Assembly (NCBI GenBank): GCA_003612485.1 | Contig: RAZA01000022.1 | Coordinates: forward strand, 1 to 64,000 | Origin: a bacterium D16-50 | GTDB taxonomy: Bacteria; Bacillota; Clostridia; Lachnospirales; Lachnospiraceae | Reading direction: 5' to 3' | DNA: 64,000 bases | Shown: positions 48,474 through 57,330 of the stretch, piece by piece | How the letters are laid out: every line of letters starts with the position of its first letter | Position numbering within the stretch: the stretch's first letter is position 1 | Made by a program: the position numbers and the translations under genes | The notes under the pieces: generated by a model | Databases searched by the model: none | What the model was told of the DNA's origin: nothing | Seen by the model: the letters and a program-made list of their open reading frames with translations, nothing else

Positions 48474-49064
48474 ATGAAAAAGAACAAACCTACCGACAGA
48501 AAAAGAACCTTTACCATCTGCGGCTTATCCGCACTCTGCGTCGCAGTGCTTGCGGGCGCCTGGTTCCTGACGCGGGAGCCGGAAAGAGAGTTCATCCCCG
48601 CTTCCACGGAATCCTCCGGCGGGACGGATACCTGGGAGGAAAACCCTGGCACGGACACCAGCCTCCCTGATGCCGCAGCAAAGGAAACCACCCAGATCCA
48701 GGGCACAGCCTCCGACAATACCCAGACGGTGGTTTCCGAGGATGAAACCGGCTCCACCACGAGCCTTTCCGACAGCTCCACTAAAAAGGATGCTTTACAG
48801 GAAAAGCCCTCTGAGCCTCCGGTGACCACGGATGACCTCACCGATCCCAGCCGGCAGCCGGAATACGCCCCGCCCGTCCAACAAACACCCGCTCCGCCAC
48901 AGGAAAATCCCACAGGCGGTTCCGGGGATGCCGCTGACGGCGGCCATCCCGGGCAGGTCTATGATCCGGTATTCGGCTGGGTGACTCCCAGCAGCGTACA
49001 GCAGGACAGCATCGACAGCGACGGGGACATCAACAAGCAGATCGGCACAATGGGCGGCAACTGA
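48474..49064 (+). CDS. Anchored Ser/Thr/Pro-rich extracytoplasmic protein
   Basis: 196 residues, AAAGGAG before the ATG. One N-terminal membrane helix (FTICGLSALCVAVLAGAWFL, about 12-31), then about 150 residues of low-complexity Thr/Ser/Pro/acidic sequence, resembling DUF6550-type proteins of ICEs. It probably reaches through the cell wall near the pilus. A hairpin-free 105-bp gap separates it from the pseudopilin gene. Confidence 0.7.
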   Translation: MKKNKPTDRKRTFTICGLSALCVAVLAGAWFLTREPEREFIPASTESSGGTDTWEENPGTDTSLPDAAAKETTQIQGTASDNTQTVVSEDETGSTTSLSDSSTKKDALQEKPSEPPVTTDDLTDPSRQPEYAPPVQQTPAPPQENPTGGSGDAADGGHPGQVYDPVFGWVTPSSVQQDSIDSDGDINKQIGTMGGN

Positions 49065-49129
49065 ACATTGAAAGCACCGGAAGGGCATGGATGAACTCCA
49101 TGTCCTTTTCTTATGAAAAGGAGGACCAC

Positions 49130-50884
49130 ATGAAACAACTGACCAGGCGGTTCATTCCGCTTTTCCTTTCCCTCATCCTGATCCTCTCCACGGGGATGAC
49201 CGCCTTCGCGTCCGGAGAAGGGAACTTAGACGGCGGTGGCGGCGGGATGGGGAGCGGCACCGCAACGGATGTCTGGCACAACCAGGACGGGGTGCGCGTC
49301 ACCGTGGCCACCGCAGACGGCAGTGCCGCTTCCACCCCTTTTGACATAAGCAACTTCAGCATATCCGGCAGCATCCTGCATTTCGGGAAAGTCAGCAAGC
49401 TCCAGTACAGCGGGGGCGCTTCCCTTTCCCTGGATTCCGGCTCCTATGTCTGCTCCAGGCCCGGCACCCCGCTCCCCCGCATCATCAGCGGCGGGCGCTC
49501 CCGCGCAAGCATCGAGGCGATCCGGCGGTATTTCTGCTCCGAGTATGCCGCACAGCTTGTGGCTGACAAGGCCGGCATCCCTTTTGAGGAACTGGTCTCC
49601 GGTTCCTACAAGCTGGTCATAGAGCCGATTGCCTACTTCACCCACGGCGGCCGCAATTATGCCATGACCGCAACGGAAGCAGCTCTATACAACCAGAAGT
49701 CAGGTGGAACCCTGCGCAGCAAGATGCCCAGCCTGACGCACCAGAACCTGCCCCTGTCCATCTTTCTGGAGACACCGGATTTAGGCTATCCCGCATGGGG
49801 CGGCACCACCAGCGGGAAAGTCTCTGACAGCGACATCCTCTCAGCCCTGGGCATCGGCATCGTAAGCTACAAGGACGTGCCGGAAGCGGAGCTGCAGGCG
49901 CCTGACTATACCTACCGGGTGGATACGGACGTCATCACCAGTATCACCCTGACCAGCAGCGCCGAGGTGAACCCGGATGATCCGGCAAGCGTCACCTTCC
50001 ACATCAACGGCAGCACCTATACTGTAAACGACATCGTGATGCCTGCAGGCGGCTCCCAGGTGGTCTGGGCAAAATGGCACACCCCTCTGGAACCCACCAC
50101 CCTTACCATACAGGTATCCGTCAGCGGGGCATCCACGGCAAAGACCAGCTTCATCGCAAAGATCGTCTCCCTTGAGGAGAACCTGCCGCCCGATCCGCTG
50201 GCTACGGACACCAACCCGCATTTTTCCCTTTCCTCCCTGCCGTCCAACCCCCAGAAGACATCCGCATCCTGGAGCGTCTGGAGCGCAAAGTGGCACCCCA
50301 ACTGGGAATGGGAGAGCGACTGGGACTGGGAAGACGGCAGCCACGGTTCCGACTGCCCGGCTGACTGCACGAGCAGCCACGGGCACTGGGTAGACAACGG
50401 GGAATGGGTGGACAACGGCTGGTATGACTTCACCTCCACCGCCTACTCTGCCTCCCTGACCGGCTCCATGGAGATCCATCCGGACGATATCGTGCCCACG
50501 GCGCAGGGCGACAACATGAAGAGCGGTTACGGCATCAAGGAAAGCGCTGCGGCCAGCTTTTCCTCCAATGCGCCCGCCAGCCACCACGCACCGGCACAGA
50601 CTGCGGTAGCCTATTTCCCGGAATTTGGCTATGACATGTACTGGCGGCTCTTATCCTGCAGCGGCGGCATGAATGCCACTTTTGCCTTCAAGCCCAACGA
50701 ATATTCCACCTACAGCCGGAACGTGCATTTTACGCCGGTATGGTATCCGGACGGCACCGCCTACACCGTCTACACCTACATCATTGACGCATGGACGCCT
50801 TCCGGGATGCTGTCCGTCAATGTGAGCGACTCCGTGCAGATCCAGGGCAGCCTGTTCGATGATTGGTATACTAAGCGTGAGTAA
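49130..50884 (+). CDS. Secreted surface protein of the Tad locus
   Basis: 584 residues from ATG 49130 (MKQLTRRFIPLFLSLILIL) with AAGGAGG upstream; an in-frame ATG at 49091 lacks a ribosome site. Signal peptide, Gly-rich start (GNLDGGGGGMGSG), beta-rich body and a Trp-rich stretch near residue 385 (WHPNWEWESDWDWEDG). No family assigned; the size and place suggest a pilus tip or adhesin-like component. Its end overlaps the prepilin peptidase by 26 bp. Confidence 0.7.
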   Translation: MKQLTRRFIPLFLSLILILSTGMTAFASGEGNLDGGGGGMGSGTATDVWHNQDGVRVTVATADGSAASTPFDISNFSISGSILHFGKVSKLQYSGGASLSLDSGSYVCSRPGTPLPRIISGGRSRASIEAIRRYFCSEYAAQLVADKAGIPFEELVSGSYKLVIEPIAYFTHGGRNYAMTATEAALYNQKSGGTLRSKMPSLTHQNLPLSIFLETPDLGYPAWGGTTSGKVSDSDILSALGIGIVSYKDVPEAELQAPDYTYRVDTDVITSITLTSSAEVNPDDPASVTFHINGSTYTVNDIVMPAGGSQVVWAKWHTPLEPTTLTIQVSVSGASTAKTSFIAKIVSLEENLPPDPLATDTNPHFSLSSLPSNPQKTSASWSVWSAKWHPNWEWESDWDWEDGSHGSDCPADCTSSHGHWVDNGEWVDNGWYDFTSTAYSASLTGSMEIHPDDIVPTAQGDNMKSGYGIKESAAASFSSNAPASHHAPAQTAVAYFPEFGYDMYWRLLSCSGGMNATFAFKPNEYSTYSRNVHFTPVWYPDGTAYTVYTYIIDAWTPSGMLSVNVSDSVQIQGSLFDDWYTKRE

Positions 50885-51350
50885 GCTGCTTATTACACAC
50901 CATGCGCTTACCCTGCTGTTTCTTGCCGGATTTGCACTTTACGATAAAAGGCACCACAGGATACGCAATGCCGCCCTGCTTGCCTTCCTGCCCTGGTGCC
51001 TGCTCTCCCTGCCGGCTGCAGCATACGCCTGCCCGGGGGCTGCCTTCCCGGAAACCGTGCTGCACAGCGTCCTGGGATTCTTATCCGGCTTCCTGCTCCT
51101 GCTCTCCGTCTCCCTTGCCACAGACGGCGGGATCGGCGGCGGGGACATCAAGCTGGCAGCCCTGCTGGGCATCCCCTTCGGGGCATCCGGGCTGATGGCC
51201 GCCCTTGCCCTCTCCTGCTTTTTTGCCCTGCTCCACCTGGGCATCCGCAGGGCATGTAAAAGGAAAGCTCCCGGAAACATCCCCTTTGCACCCTATCTGT
51301 TTTTTGGGTGCCTTGCTGTCACACTGATACAGCACTTCCATAGAACATGA
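50859..51350 (+). CDS. A24-family prepilin peptidase (TadV/CpaA type)
   Basis: 163 residues, about five membrane segments. The two catalytic aspartates are visible: FALYDKRHHRIRN near residue 28 and GGIGGGDIKLAALLGIPFG near 93. It lacks the methylase domain, as in TadV. It should process the pilin and pseudopilins of this locus. It overlaps the upstream gene. Confidence 0.9.
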   Translation: MIGILSVSKLLITHHALTLLFLAGFALYDKRHHRIRNAALLAFLPWCLLSLPAAAYACPGAAFPETVLHSVLGFLSGFLLLLSVSLATDGGIGGGDIKLAALLGIPFGASGLMAALALSCFFALLHLGIRRACKRKAPGNIPFAPYLFFGCLAVTLIQHFHRT

Positions 51351-51384
51351 TATAAAAACACCTGCATATAGAAAGGATTCTGCC

Positions 51385-51495
51385 ATGAAGACTATCATAT
51401 TACTTGCTGCCGGGGTTCTGCTGCTCCTTGCGGCAGCCGCGGCCGGAAACCACCTGCTGTATAAAACATTCCAGTTCTTAGACCAACACAGATAA
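51385..51495 (+). CDS. 36-residue single-span membrane microprotein
   Basis: MKTIILLAAGVLLLLAAAAA then GNHLLYKTFQFLDQHR, with GAAAGGA before the ATG. One hydrophobic helix and a short soluble tail. It lies between the prepilin peptidase and CpaB genes; two others of this size are in the same locus. Role unknown, perhaps assembly of the pilus platform. Confidence 0.65.
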   Translation: MKTIILLAAGVLLLLAAAAAGNHLLYKTFQFLDQHR

Positions 51496-51511
51496 GGAGA
51501 CTGTACCCATT

Positions 51512-52393
51512 ATGAAAATGAACAACCGATTCATCTACGGCATCCTGAGCATCGTGCTCGCTGCCGTCATCGCATTCATCGCCATCCCTGCCGTCACGAG
51601 CAGGACCAGCAGCACCTGTGAGATCGTCCGCATGAAGGCTGCCGTGGCGCGCGGCACCCTCATCACCGCAGAGGACCTTGAGCTTGTGGAAGTGGGCGGC
51701 TTCAACCTGCCCGACAGCGTTGCCCGCAGGATGGAGGATGTGGCAGGCACTTATGCTGCCGCAGATCTGTACCCCGGTGACTATCTCCTGCCGGAAAAGG
51801 TCAGCAGCATCCCGCTGTCCTCGGACCTTTCCCTCAATGGGATCCCGGACGGCATGGTCGCCATCTCCGTCACCACCCAGACACTGGCCACCGCATTGTC
51901 CGACAAGCTGCAGGGCGGCGACATCATCCGCCTCTACCACTATGATGACAACAACGTATTGGAACCGGTATCCGACATCCCGGAACTGCGTTTCGTGAAA
52001 GTCCTGTCCGTTTCGGATTCCAAAGGGCTTGACGTGGACTACACCACGCCGCCGGAGGAGGATGAGGAGAGACAGCAGACTGCGACCATCACCGTCCTTG
52101 CCACCCCTGAGCAGGCCATGCTCCTGACACGGTACGAAAATGAAGGCATCCTGCATGTCGCACTGATCAGCCGGGGCAATGAGAAGCTGTCAGCGGAACT
52201 GCTGGAACGCCAGGCCGAGATCCTATCCACCCTTTACGGAGACGGCATGGAGCTGTCCGATGAGGAACTGGAGTCCTCCATGACTGTCTCAGGACAGACC
52301 GAACCGGTTACAGCAGACGGAAATGGAACCGGCAGTGCCAAAACAGATGCCAGCCAGAACACAGAACCGGAAGAAACATCCGGGGACGAATAG
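51512..52393 (+). CDS. CpaB/RcpC-like pilus assembly protein (SAF domain)
   Basis: 293 residues. N-terminal membrane helix, then a SAF domain (KAAVARGTLITAEDLELVEV, ADLYPGDYLLPEKV) and the RcpC-like region (TTQTLATALSDKLQGGDIIR, LATPEQAMLLTRYENEG). In Tad systems CpaB lies outside the cytoplasmic membrane and links to the outer part; here in a monoderm it would stabilise the pilus at the wall. The tail is acidic. Confidence 0.88.
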   Translation: MKMNNRFIYGILSIVLAAVIAFIAIPAVTSRTSSTCEIVRMKAAVARGTLITAEDLELVEVGGFNLPDSVARRMEDVAGTYAAADLYPGDYLLPEKVSSIPLSSDLSLNGIPDGMVAISVTTQTLATALSDKLQGGDIIRLYHYDDNNVLEPVSDIPELRFVKVLSVSDSKGLDVDYTTPPEEDEERQQTATITVLATPEQAMLLTRYENEGILHVALISRGNEKLSAELLERQAEILSTLYGDGMELSDEELESSMTVSGQTEPVTADGNGTGSAKTDASQNTEPEETSGDE

Positions 52394-52407
52394 GGAGGGA
52401 GGAACAT

Positions 52408-53424
52408 ATGTCAAAGATCATCACTGTATGGGGAAACCCCGGCTGCGGGAAATCCATGTTCTGCTGCTGTCTTGCCAAAGTCCTGACAGCAAACAAGGAC
52501 AAAGCCCTCATCATCAACGCAGACTCCAGCACGCCCATGCTGCCTGTCTGGATGCCGGAACGCATCCTTGAAACAGACGCCTCCATCGGGAACGTGCTGA
52601 CCGGCCTGGAGATCAACACGGCCCTGGTGGCAGAACGTGTCACCATCTTAAAGGAATACCCTTTCATCGGCGTCATGGCCTATGCCGCCGGGGAGAACCC
52701 GTTCTCCTATCCGGAGCTGAAGTATGACAAGATAAAGCTGTTCATTGCGGAGGCATCGAAACTTGTGGACTACATCATCCTGGACTGCAGCTCCAACATG
52801 CTGAACTTCTTCACGCCCACCGCAATCGAGGCTGCAGACCTTGCCGTCCGCATCATCACCCCGGACCTGCGGGGACTGAACTACCTGCGGGCGCACAGGC
52901 CGCTGCTCACGGACGACAAGTTCCATTATGGCAGCCACCTGACCTTTGCCGGGCTTGCACGCCCCTTCCATGCCATCGACGAGATGGACCACCTGATCGG
53001 CGGCTTTGACGGCCTGCTCCCGTATGCAAAGGAGATCGAGCGCTGCGGCACCGGCGGGCAGATGTTCAAGGCCCTCGCCTACTGCAACCAGCGCTATGTC
53101 AGCTCCCTGAAGCTGGTCCGGGAGCGCCTCATGCAGCCGGAGGATGCAGAAGACACACCGCAGCCGGAAGAGAACTGCAGGCTTCATGAAGGCCGGCCTG
53201 AAGATGCCGGGGATGCGCCACGGCGGGAAGAAAACGGCGGCTTCCATGAAGGTGCCGGACAGCCGGAGGGATTCACGGAGGCGCAGGAAACGGGAACCCC
53301 TGAAGATGCCGGCTTCCAAAGAACGGACAAAGGCGCCTGGTATGCAGCCATGGCAGGCAATGACAGGCAGGGCGCCCCTGCCGGAAAGGAGAAAAAAGAC
53401 TATGGGCATGGAATCCTTAAATGA
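52408..53424 (+). CDS. TadZ/CpaE-like ATPase of the MinD/ParA superfamily
   Basis: 338 residues, GGGAGGGAGG before the ATG. P-loop VWGNPGCGKSMFCC (residues 7-20) lacks the deviant lysine of ParA; VDYIILDCSSNMLNFF is Walker B. TadZ marks the pole or site of pilus assembly. The C-terminal about 100 residues are low-complexity with the repeat PEDAxD, EENxxxHEG. The ORF overlaps the tadA start by 23 bp. Confidence 0.85.
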   Translation: MSKIITVWGNPGCGKSMFCCCLAKVLTANKDKALIINADSSTPMLPVWMPERILETDASIGNVLTGLEINTALVAERVTILKEYPFIGVMAYAAGENPFSYPELKYDKIKLFIAEASKLVDYIILDCSSNMLNFFTPTAIEAADLAVRIITPDLRGLNYLRAHRPLLTDDKFHYGSHLTFAGLARPFHAIDEMDHLIGGFDGLLPYAKEIERCGTGGQMFKALAYCNQRYVSSLKLVRERLMQPEDAEDTPQPEENCRLHEGRPEDAGDAPRREENGGFHEGAGQPEGFTEAQETGTPEDAGFQRTDKGAWYAAMAGNDRQGAPAGKEKKDYGHGILK

Positions 53425-54838
53425 CATGTTCTTCACTTCCGCAGGGAAGGAAACGCTGACCTATGACCAGATCCTTGAAGACGTCCAGAAATACTGTACG
53501 GAAAAGCACGCGGACAAGCTGACTACGGAGGGGAACCAGGATGAGGCAAGGAAGCTCCTGCGGGAATTCATCGGCCAGTACGTCATCAGCCGCTCCTACC
53601 ATATAGAAGGGCTTTCCACGGAAGAGCTCTGCGGCACCCTTTATGAAGACATGGCAGGGATCTCCTTTTTGAAAAAATGGATCTATATGCCCGGCGTGGA
53701 GGAGGTCAATATAAACGCCTTCGATGACATTGAGGTCATCATGAGCGGCGGGCGATCCATGAAGATTCCCGACCGCTTCCAGTCGCCCCAGCACGCCATC
53801 GACGTGACAAGGCGGCTCTTAAATACCTGCGGCATGGTCATTGACGACACCATGCCCTCCGTCATCGGCTTCCTTGACAAAAATATCCGTATTTCGGTGG
53901 ATAAAACACCCATCGTGGACTCCGAGGTGGGAATCAATGCCTCCATCCGTATCGTCAACCAGCAGACTGTCTCAAGGGACAAGCTGATCCGGTCCGGCTC
54001 TGCCACGGATGAAATGCTGGATCTCCTGACCTGCTGCATCCGCTACGGCGTGTCCGTCTGCATCGCGGGCAGCACCGGCTCCGGAAAGACCACCGTAATG
54101 AGCTGGCTTCTGTCTATGGTGCCCGACAACCGCAGGCTCATCACCATTGAGGAGGGCAGCCGGGAATTTGACCTGATCAAGCGGGATGAGAACGGCCATG
54201 CCACGAACAGCGTGGTACACCTGCTCACAAGGCCCCATGAAACCCCGTCGCTGGACATCGACCAGGACCTGCTTTTAGAGCGCGTCCTGCGCAAGCACCC
54301 GGATGTCATCGGCGTGGGTGAGATGCGCTCGGCAAAGGAGGCCCTGTCCGTGGCGGAAAGCTCCCGTACCGGGCATACCGTTGTCACCACCATCCACTCC
54401 AATTCCTCCGAATCCACTTACCGGAGGATGATGACGCTGGCAAAGCGAAAATACAACATCGCGGACGACATCCTGATGCAGATCATGGTGGAAGCATATC
54501 CGATTGTGGTCTTTACCAAACAGCTTGAGGACGGCAGCCGTAAGATCATGCAGATCATTGAAGGGGAGGATTACCGGGACGGGCAGCTCATCTACCGCCC
54601 GCTGTACCAGTACGATGTATCGGACAACCGTACCGATGGGAATGGCAGGATCACCGTCATCGGGAAGCACCGGCGTTTTGGCGGCATTTCCGACACCCTG
54701 AAAAAACGGATGCTGGACAACGGCATCCCTGCCGGGAAGCTGGCACCGTTCCTGACCGTGCCAGCACCGAAAAAAACAACGAAGGGAGGCACACACAATG
54801 CAGTGGATACAGATCATCATCTTCCTGCTGGCCGTTAA
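53402..54838 (+). CDS. TadA/CpaF-like secretion ATPase
   Basis: 478 residues from ATG 53402 with AAGGAG upstream (the frame is open for 258 bp more, but inside tadZ). Walker A AGSTGSGKTTVMSWLL (about 221-236), Walker B IGVGEMRSAKEAL, and the His box TVVTTIHSNSSEST are intact. It powers Tad pilus extension. It overlaps tadB by 41 bp. Confidence 0.93.
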   Translation: MGMESLNDMFFTSAGKETLTYDQILEDVQKYCTEKHADKLTTEGNQDEARKLLREFIGQYVISRSYHIEGLSTEELCGTLYEDMAGISFLKKWIYMPGVEEVNINAFDDIEVIMSGGRSMKIPDRFQSPQHAIDVTRRLLNTCGMVIDDTMPSVIGFLDKNIRISVDKTPIVDSEVGINASIRIVNQQTVSRDKLIRSGSATDEMLDLLTCCIRYGVSVCIAGSTGSGKTTVMSWLLSMVPDNRRLITIEEGSREFDLIKRDENGHATNSVVHLLTRPHETPSLDIDQDLLLERVLRKHPDVIGVGEMRSAKEALSVAESSRTGHTVVTTIHSNSSESTYRRMMTLAKRKYNIADDILMQIMVEAYPIVVFTKQLEDGSRKIMQIIEGEDYRDGQLIYRPLYQYDVSDNRTDGNGRITVIGKHRRFGGISDTLKKRMLDNGIPAGKLAPFLTVPAPKKTTKGGTHNAVDTDHHLPAGR

Positions 54839-55718
54839 TGGCTTATTTGCCCTGTTTGCCGTCCGTTTCAACGATTTCCTGCATGTGCTTGCAAGTACAA
54901 GGAAAAGCAGCCTCCAGGATGATGTGGACGTGATGCTGGGAAAACCGGCAAAGGGCTTTTTTAACCGGGAGACGCTGGAAGTCGAACAGCTCCTTGCGGC
55001 TACGGGGCGGGAAGGCCGCTTTACCCTCGTGAAACGTGTCTCCCTCTTTATGTTTGCACTGGGGACCGTGGCAGCGCTGCTCTTGAACAACCCGTTCCTG
55101 ATCCCGGTACTGGGCGCAGGATTCGCCTTTGCGCCAGTGTGGTATCTCCGTTCTACTGCTGCAGCCTACAAGAAGCACTTAAACGAGGAGCTGGAGACTG
55201 CCATCTCCGTCATCACCACCTCTTACTTAAGAAGCGGGGATCTGCCGAAGGCGGTAAAGGAAAACATCCCTTACCTCAACCCTCCGGTAAAATCGCACTT
55301 TGAGGCGTTCATCACGGAATCGGAGATGCTGAACGCCAACATGGTCTCCACCATAAACACCCTGAAGATGAAGGTTCCCAACCGCGTCTTCCATGAATGG
55401 TGCAATACCCTGATCCAGTGCCAGAGCGACCGCAGCATGAAGAACACCCTGACCTTCACCGTACAGAAGTTCTCCGACCAGCGCATCATCCAGTCGGAAC
55501 TGGAGGCCATCATCAACGAACCGAAAAAAGAAGCCATCACCATGATGTTCCTTGTCATTGGGAATATCCCGCTCCTGTATGTGCTGAACCACTCATGGTT
55601 TGAGACTTTGATGTTCTCCACGCCGGGAAAGGTCACGCTTGCCATCTGCTGCAGTATCGTGCTGTTTTCCTTCACCCGGATCATGCAGCTTTCAAAGCCT
55701 ATCGAATATAAGGCGTAA
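54798..55718 (+). CDS. TadB-like platform protein (T2SS F domain)
   Basis: 306 residues. N-terminal and central hydrophobic segments, then a cytoplasmic T2SSF domain (YKKHLNEELETAISVITTSY, AFITESEMLNANMVSTINTL, NPVFHEWCNTLIQ-like RVFHEWCNTLIQCQSDRSMK) and two C-terminal membrane helices. Pairs with TadC as the inner-membrane platform. GGAGG lies 11 nt upstream. Confidence 0.88.
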   Translation: MQWIQIIIFLLAVNGLFALFAVRFNDFLHVLASTRKSSLQDDVDVMLGKPAKGFFNRETLEVEQLLAATGREGRFTLVKRVSLFMFALGTVAALLLNNPFLIPVLGAGFAFAPVWYLRSTAAAYKKHLNEELETAISVITTSYLRSGDLPKAVKENIPYLNPPVKSHFEAFITESEMLNANMVSTINTLKMKVPNRVFHEWCNTLIQCQSDRSMKNTLTFTVQKFSDQRIIQSELEAIINEPKKEAITMMFLVIGNIPLLYVLNHSWFETLMFSTPGKVTLAICCSIVLFSFTRIMQLSKPIEYKA

Positions 55719-55762
55719 CATTACGCCCAAATTCGCAGGTTCATCAAGAATGGAGGGTTATT

Positions 55763-55855
55763 ATGTATTTTTACGCCAGTTACGCGGTGATGGTGCTTAT
55801 TGTTTTTGTGATAATGGCCGCCACCGCCCTGTGCCTTACCCTGACCCTGAAATAA
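55763..55855 (+). CDS. 30-residue single-span membrane microprotein
   Basis: MYFYASYAVMVLIVFVIMAA then TALCLTLTLK, with GGAGG 6 nt before the ATG. Lies between tadB and tadC. Strong ribosome site and position support a real gene. Confidence 0.6.
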   Translation: MYFYASYAVMVLIVFVIMAATALCLTLTLK

Positions 55856-55922
55856 ATGCGGTGCCGCGCTACGCACCGCCAGTTCCAGGAACCAAGCCGT
55901 AGTGCAGAAATGAGGTAACGAA

Positions 55923-56801
55923 ATGACCGGATTACTGATCCTTTTTGCCGCCGCCTTTACGGGATTCGGATGCTACCACCTCTCCTGTGCCTTTGTGGAT
56001 GTTCCCACGGCGCAGACGTCCCGGATGATGATGCTGGCAAAAAAACAGACAGGCACCAGCAACGAGAAACTTTTTGACGTGTACCTGACAAAGATTGCCG
56101 GAAAGCTTTCCCCGCTCCTTAAGCTGGACCCCATCAAGAGAAGCCGGCTTTCCCTGACGCTTGACATTGCAGGCATCCCGCTGACGCCGGAGTGCTATAC
56201 CATGAAAGCCTTCCTGACCGCGGCTGCCACAGGGCTCCTTGGCGTCCCCTTCTTTATGGTCATGCCGCTGATGGGGCTGCTCATCATGGGGCTTGCCGTC
56301 ATGGTATGGTTCTCAACCTACTATAAGGCTTTTGACCTTGTGAAAAAGCGCCGCAGGCTCATTGAGGCAGAGCTGCCCCGCTTCGCAGTCAGCATCCAGC
56401 AGGGGCTCGCCACGGACAGGGATGTGTTGAAGCTCCTGACCTCCTACCGCCGCATTGCAGGGCCGCATCTGGGGCAGGAGCTGGATACCACCGTGGCGGA
56501 CATGCGCACGGGGAACTACGAAAATGCCCTGCTCCACTTCCAGAACCGGGTGGGCAGCACCATGCTCTCGGACATCGTGCGCGGGCTGATCGGGACGCTG
56601 CGGGGCGATGACCAGCAGATGTATTTCAAGATGCTGGTATTCGACATGCGCCAGATCGAGCAGAACAACTTAAAGAAAGAGGCAGGGAAGCGCCCGAAAC
56701 AGATGCAGAAATATTCCATGATGATGCTCTTCTGTATCCTGCTGATCTATGTGGTCGTCCTCTCCGTGGAAGTGGTCGGCTCCCTGGGCGCCTTCTTTTA
56801 G
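55923..56801 (+). CDS. TadC-like platform protein (T2SS F domain)
   Basis: 292 residues, GAGGTAACG before the ATG. N-terminal helix, two central membrane helices (LTAAATGLLGVPFFMVMPLM and following), T2SSF domain (IEAELPRFAVSIQQGLATDR, DMRTGNYENALLHFQNRVGS) and a C-terminal helix. It makes the platform with TadB. Confidence 0.88.
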   Translation: MTGLLILFAAAFTGFGCYHLSCAFVDVPTAQTSRMMMLAKKQTGTSNEKLFDVYLTKIAGKLSPLLKLDPIKRSRLSLTLDIAGIPLTPECYTMKAFLTAAATGLLGVPFFMVMPLMGLLIMGLAVMVWFSTYYKAFDLVKKRRRLIEAELPRFAVSIQQGLATDRDVLKLLTSYRRIAGPHLGQELDTTVADMRTGNYENALLHFQNRVGSTMLSDIVRGLIGTLRGDDQQMYFKMLVFDMRQIEQNNLKKEAGKRPKQMQKYSMMMLFCILLIYVVVLSVEVVGSLGAFF

Positions 56802-56870
56802 GGGCAGCCTACAGCCCAAGTATCCGCCCGGAAAGGAGGTGGTGCCTATAGCGTTGAAACCAAGTCTCAA

Positions 56871-56946
56871 GAAGAATGCCCGCACTTGGCATTCTTCCGT
56901 GTGTAAATTCTTGGAGGGCGTACTTTGACCGCCTAGAATTTACACA
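56871..56946 (+). other. Two adjacent perfect hairpins between tadC and the pilin candidate
   Basis: GAAGAATGCC / GGCATTCTTC (56871-56880, 56888-56897, 7-nt loop), then TGTGTAAATTCT / AGAATTTACACA (56900-56911, 56935-56946) with a further inner CG-rich stem. No T-run follows, so they are not terminators. They may be an mRNA stabiliser or processing site raising pilin expression, or encode a leader peptide: a frame with GAAAGGAGG upstream (GTG 56841 to TGA 56930, VPIALKPSLKKNARTWHSSV...) overlaps them. Confidence 0.6.
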
Positions 56947-56983
56947 CTGAACCCGTAAACCTTTGCAACCATGGAGGGACCTT

Positions 56984-57088
56984 ATGAAAAGACTCGTATC
57001 ACTCCCCGCCCTGCTCATCTATGCGGCAGCGGCAGTAACAGCATTCATCATCATCAGAGCGAAAAGGAGAAAAAAGAACTATGCGTAA
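56984..57088 (+). CDS. 34-residue single-span membrane microprotein
   Basis: MKRLVSLPALLIYAAAAVTA then FIIIRAKRRKKNYA, GGAGG before the ATG. One helix with a basic tail. It overlaps the pilin candidate start by 8 bp. Confidence 0.65.
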   Translation: MKRLVSLPALLIYAAAAVTAFIIIRAKRRKKNYA

Positions 57089-57302
57089 AGCAATCCGGAC
57101 ATTGAAAACCAAGGCAGTATGTGCCGCCATCCGCACCAGGGCCATCCTGAAGGATGAAGCAGGCGACTTCTACATTTCCGATGGTGTCAAGATCATCATC
57201 GCCGTCGTGCTGGGGGCGCTCCTGTTAGCCGCCCTGACGCTCATCTTCAACGATACCGTCATCCCCCGTATCACGCGTGAGATTGAGGGCCTGTTCGGAT
57301 AA
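57081..57302 (+). CDS. Flp-like pilin candidate (DUF6133 type)
   Basis: 73 residues. A basic N-terminus, LKDEAGDFYISDGVKIIIAV then a hydrophobic helix (VVLGALLLAALTLIFNDTVI) and a short tail. Size and layout fit an Flp pilin for the adjacent Tad machine. A classic Flp has Glu-Tyr at +5/+6 after the cleaved Gly; this one has Ser-Asp, so the site is a variant. AAAAGGAG lies upstream. Confidence 0.72.
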   Translation: MRKAIRTLKTKAVCAAIRTRAILKDEAGDFYISDGVKIIIAVVLGALLLAALTLIFNDTVIPRITREIEGLFG

Positions 57303-57330
57303 GCGCGGCAGGGCCACAGGGAGGTGATCT

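Noticed and set aside
53144..53401. Longer N-terminus for tadA
   Set aside because: It lies inside the repetitive tadZ tail; ATG 53402 has the ribosome site and gives the standard length.
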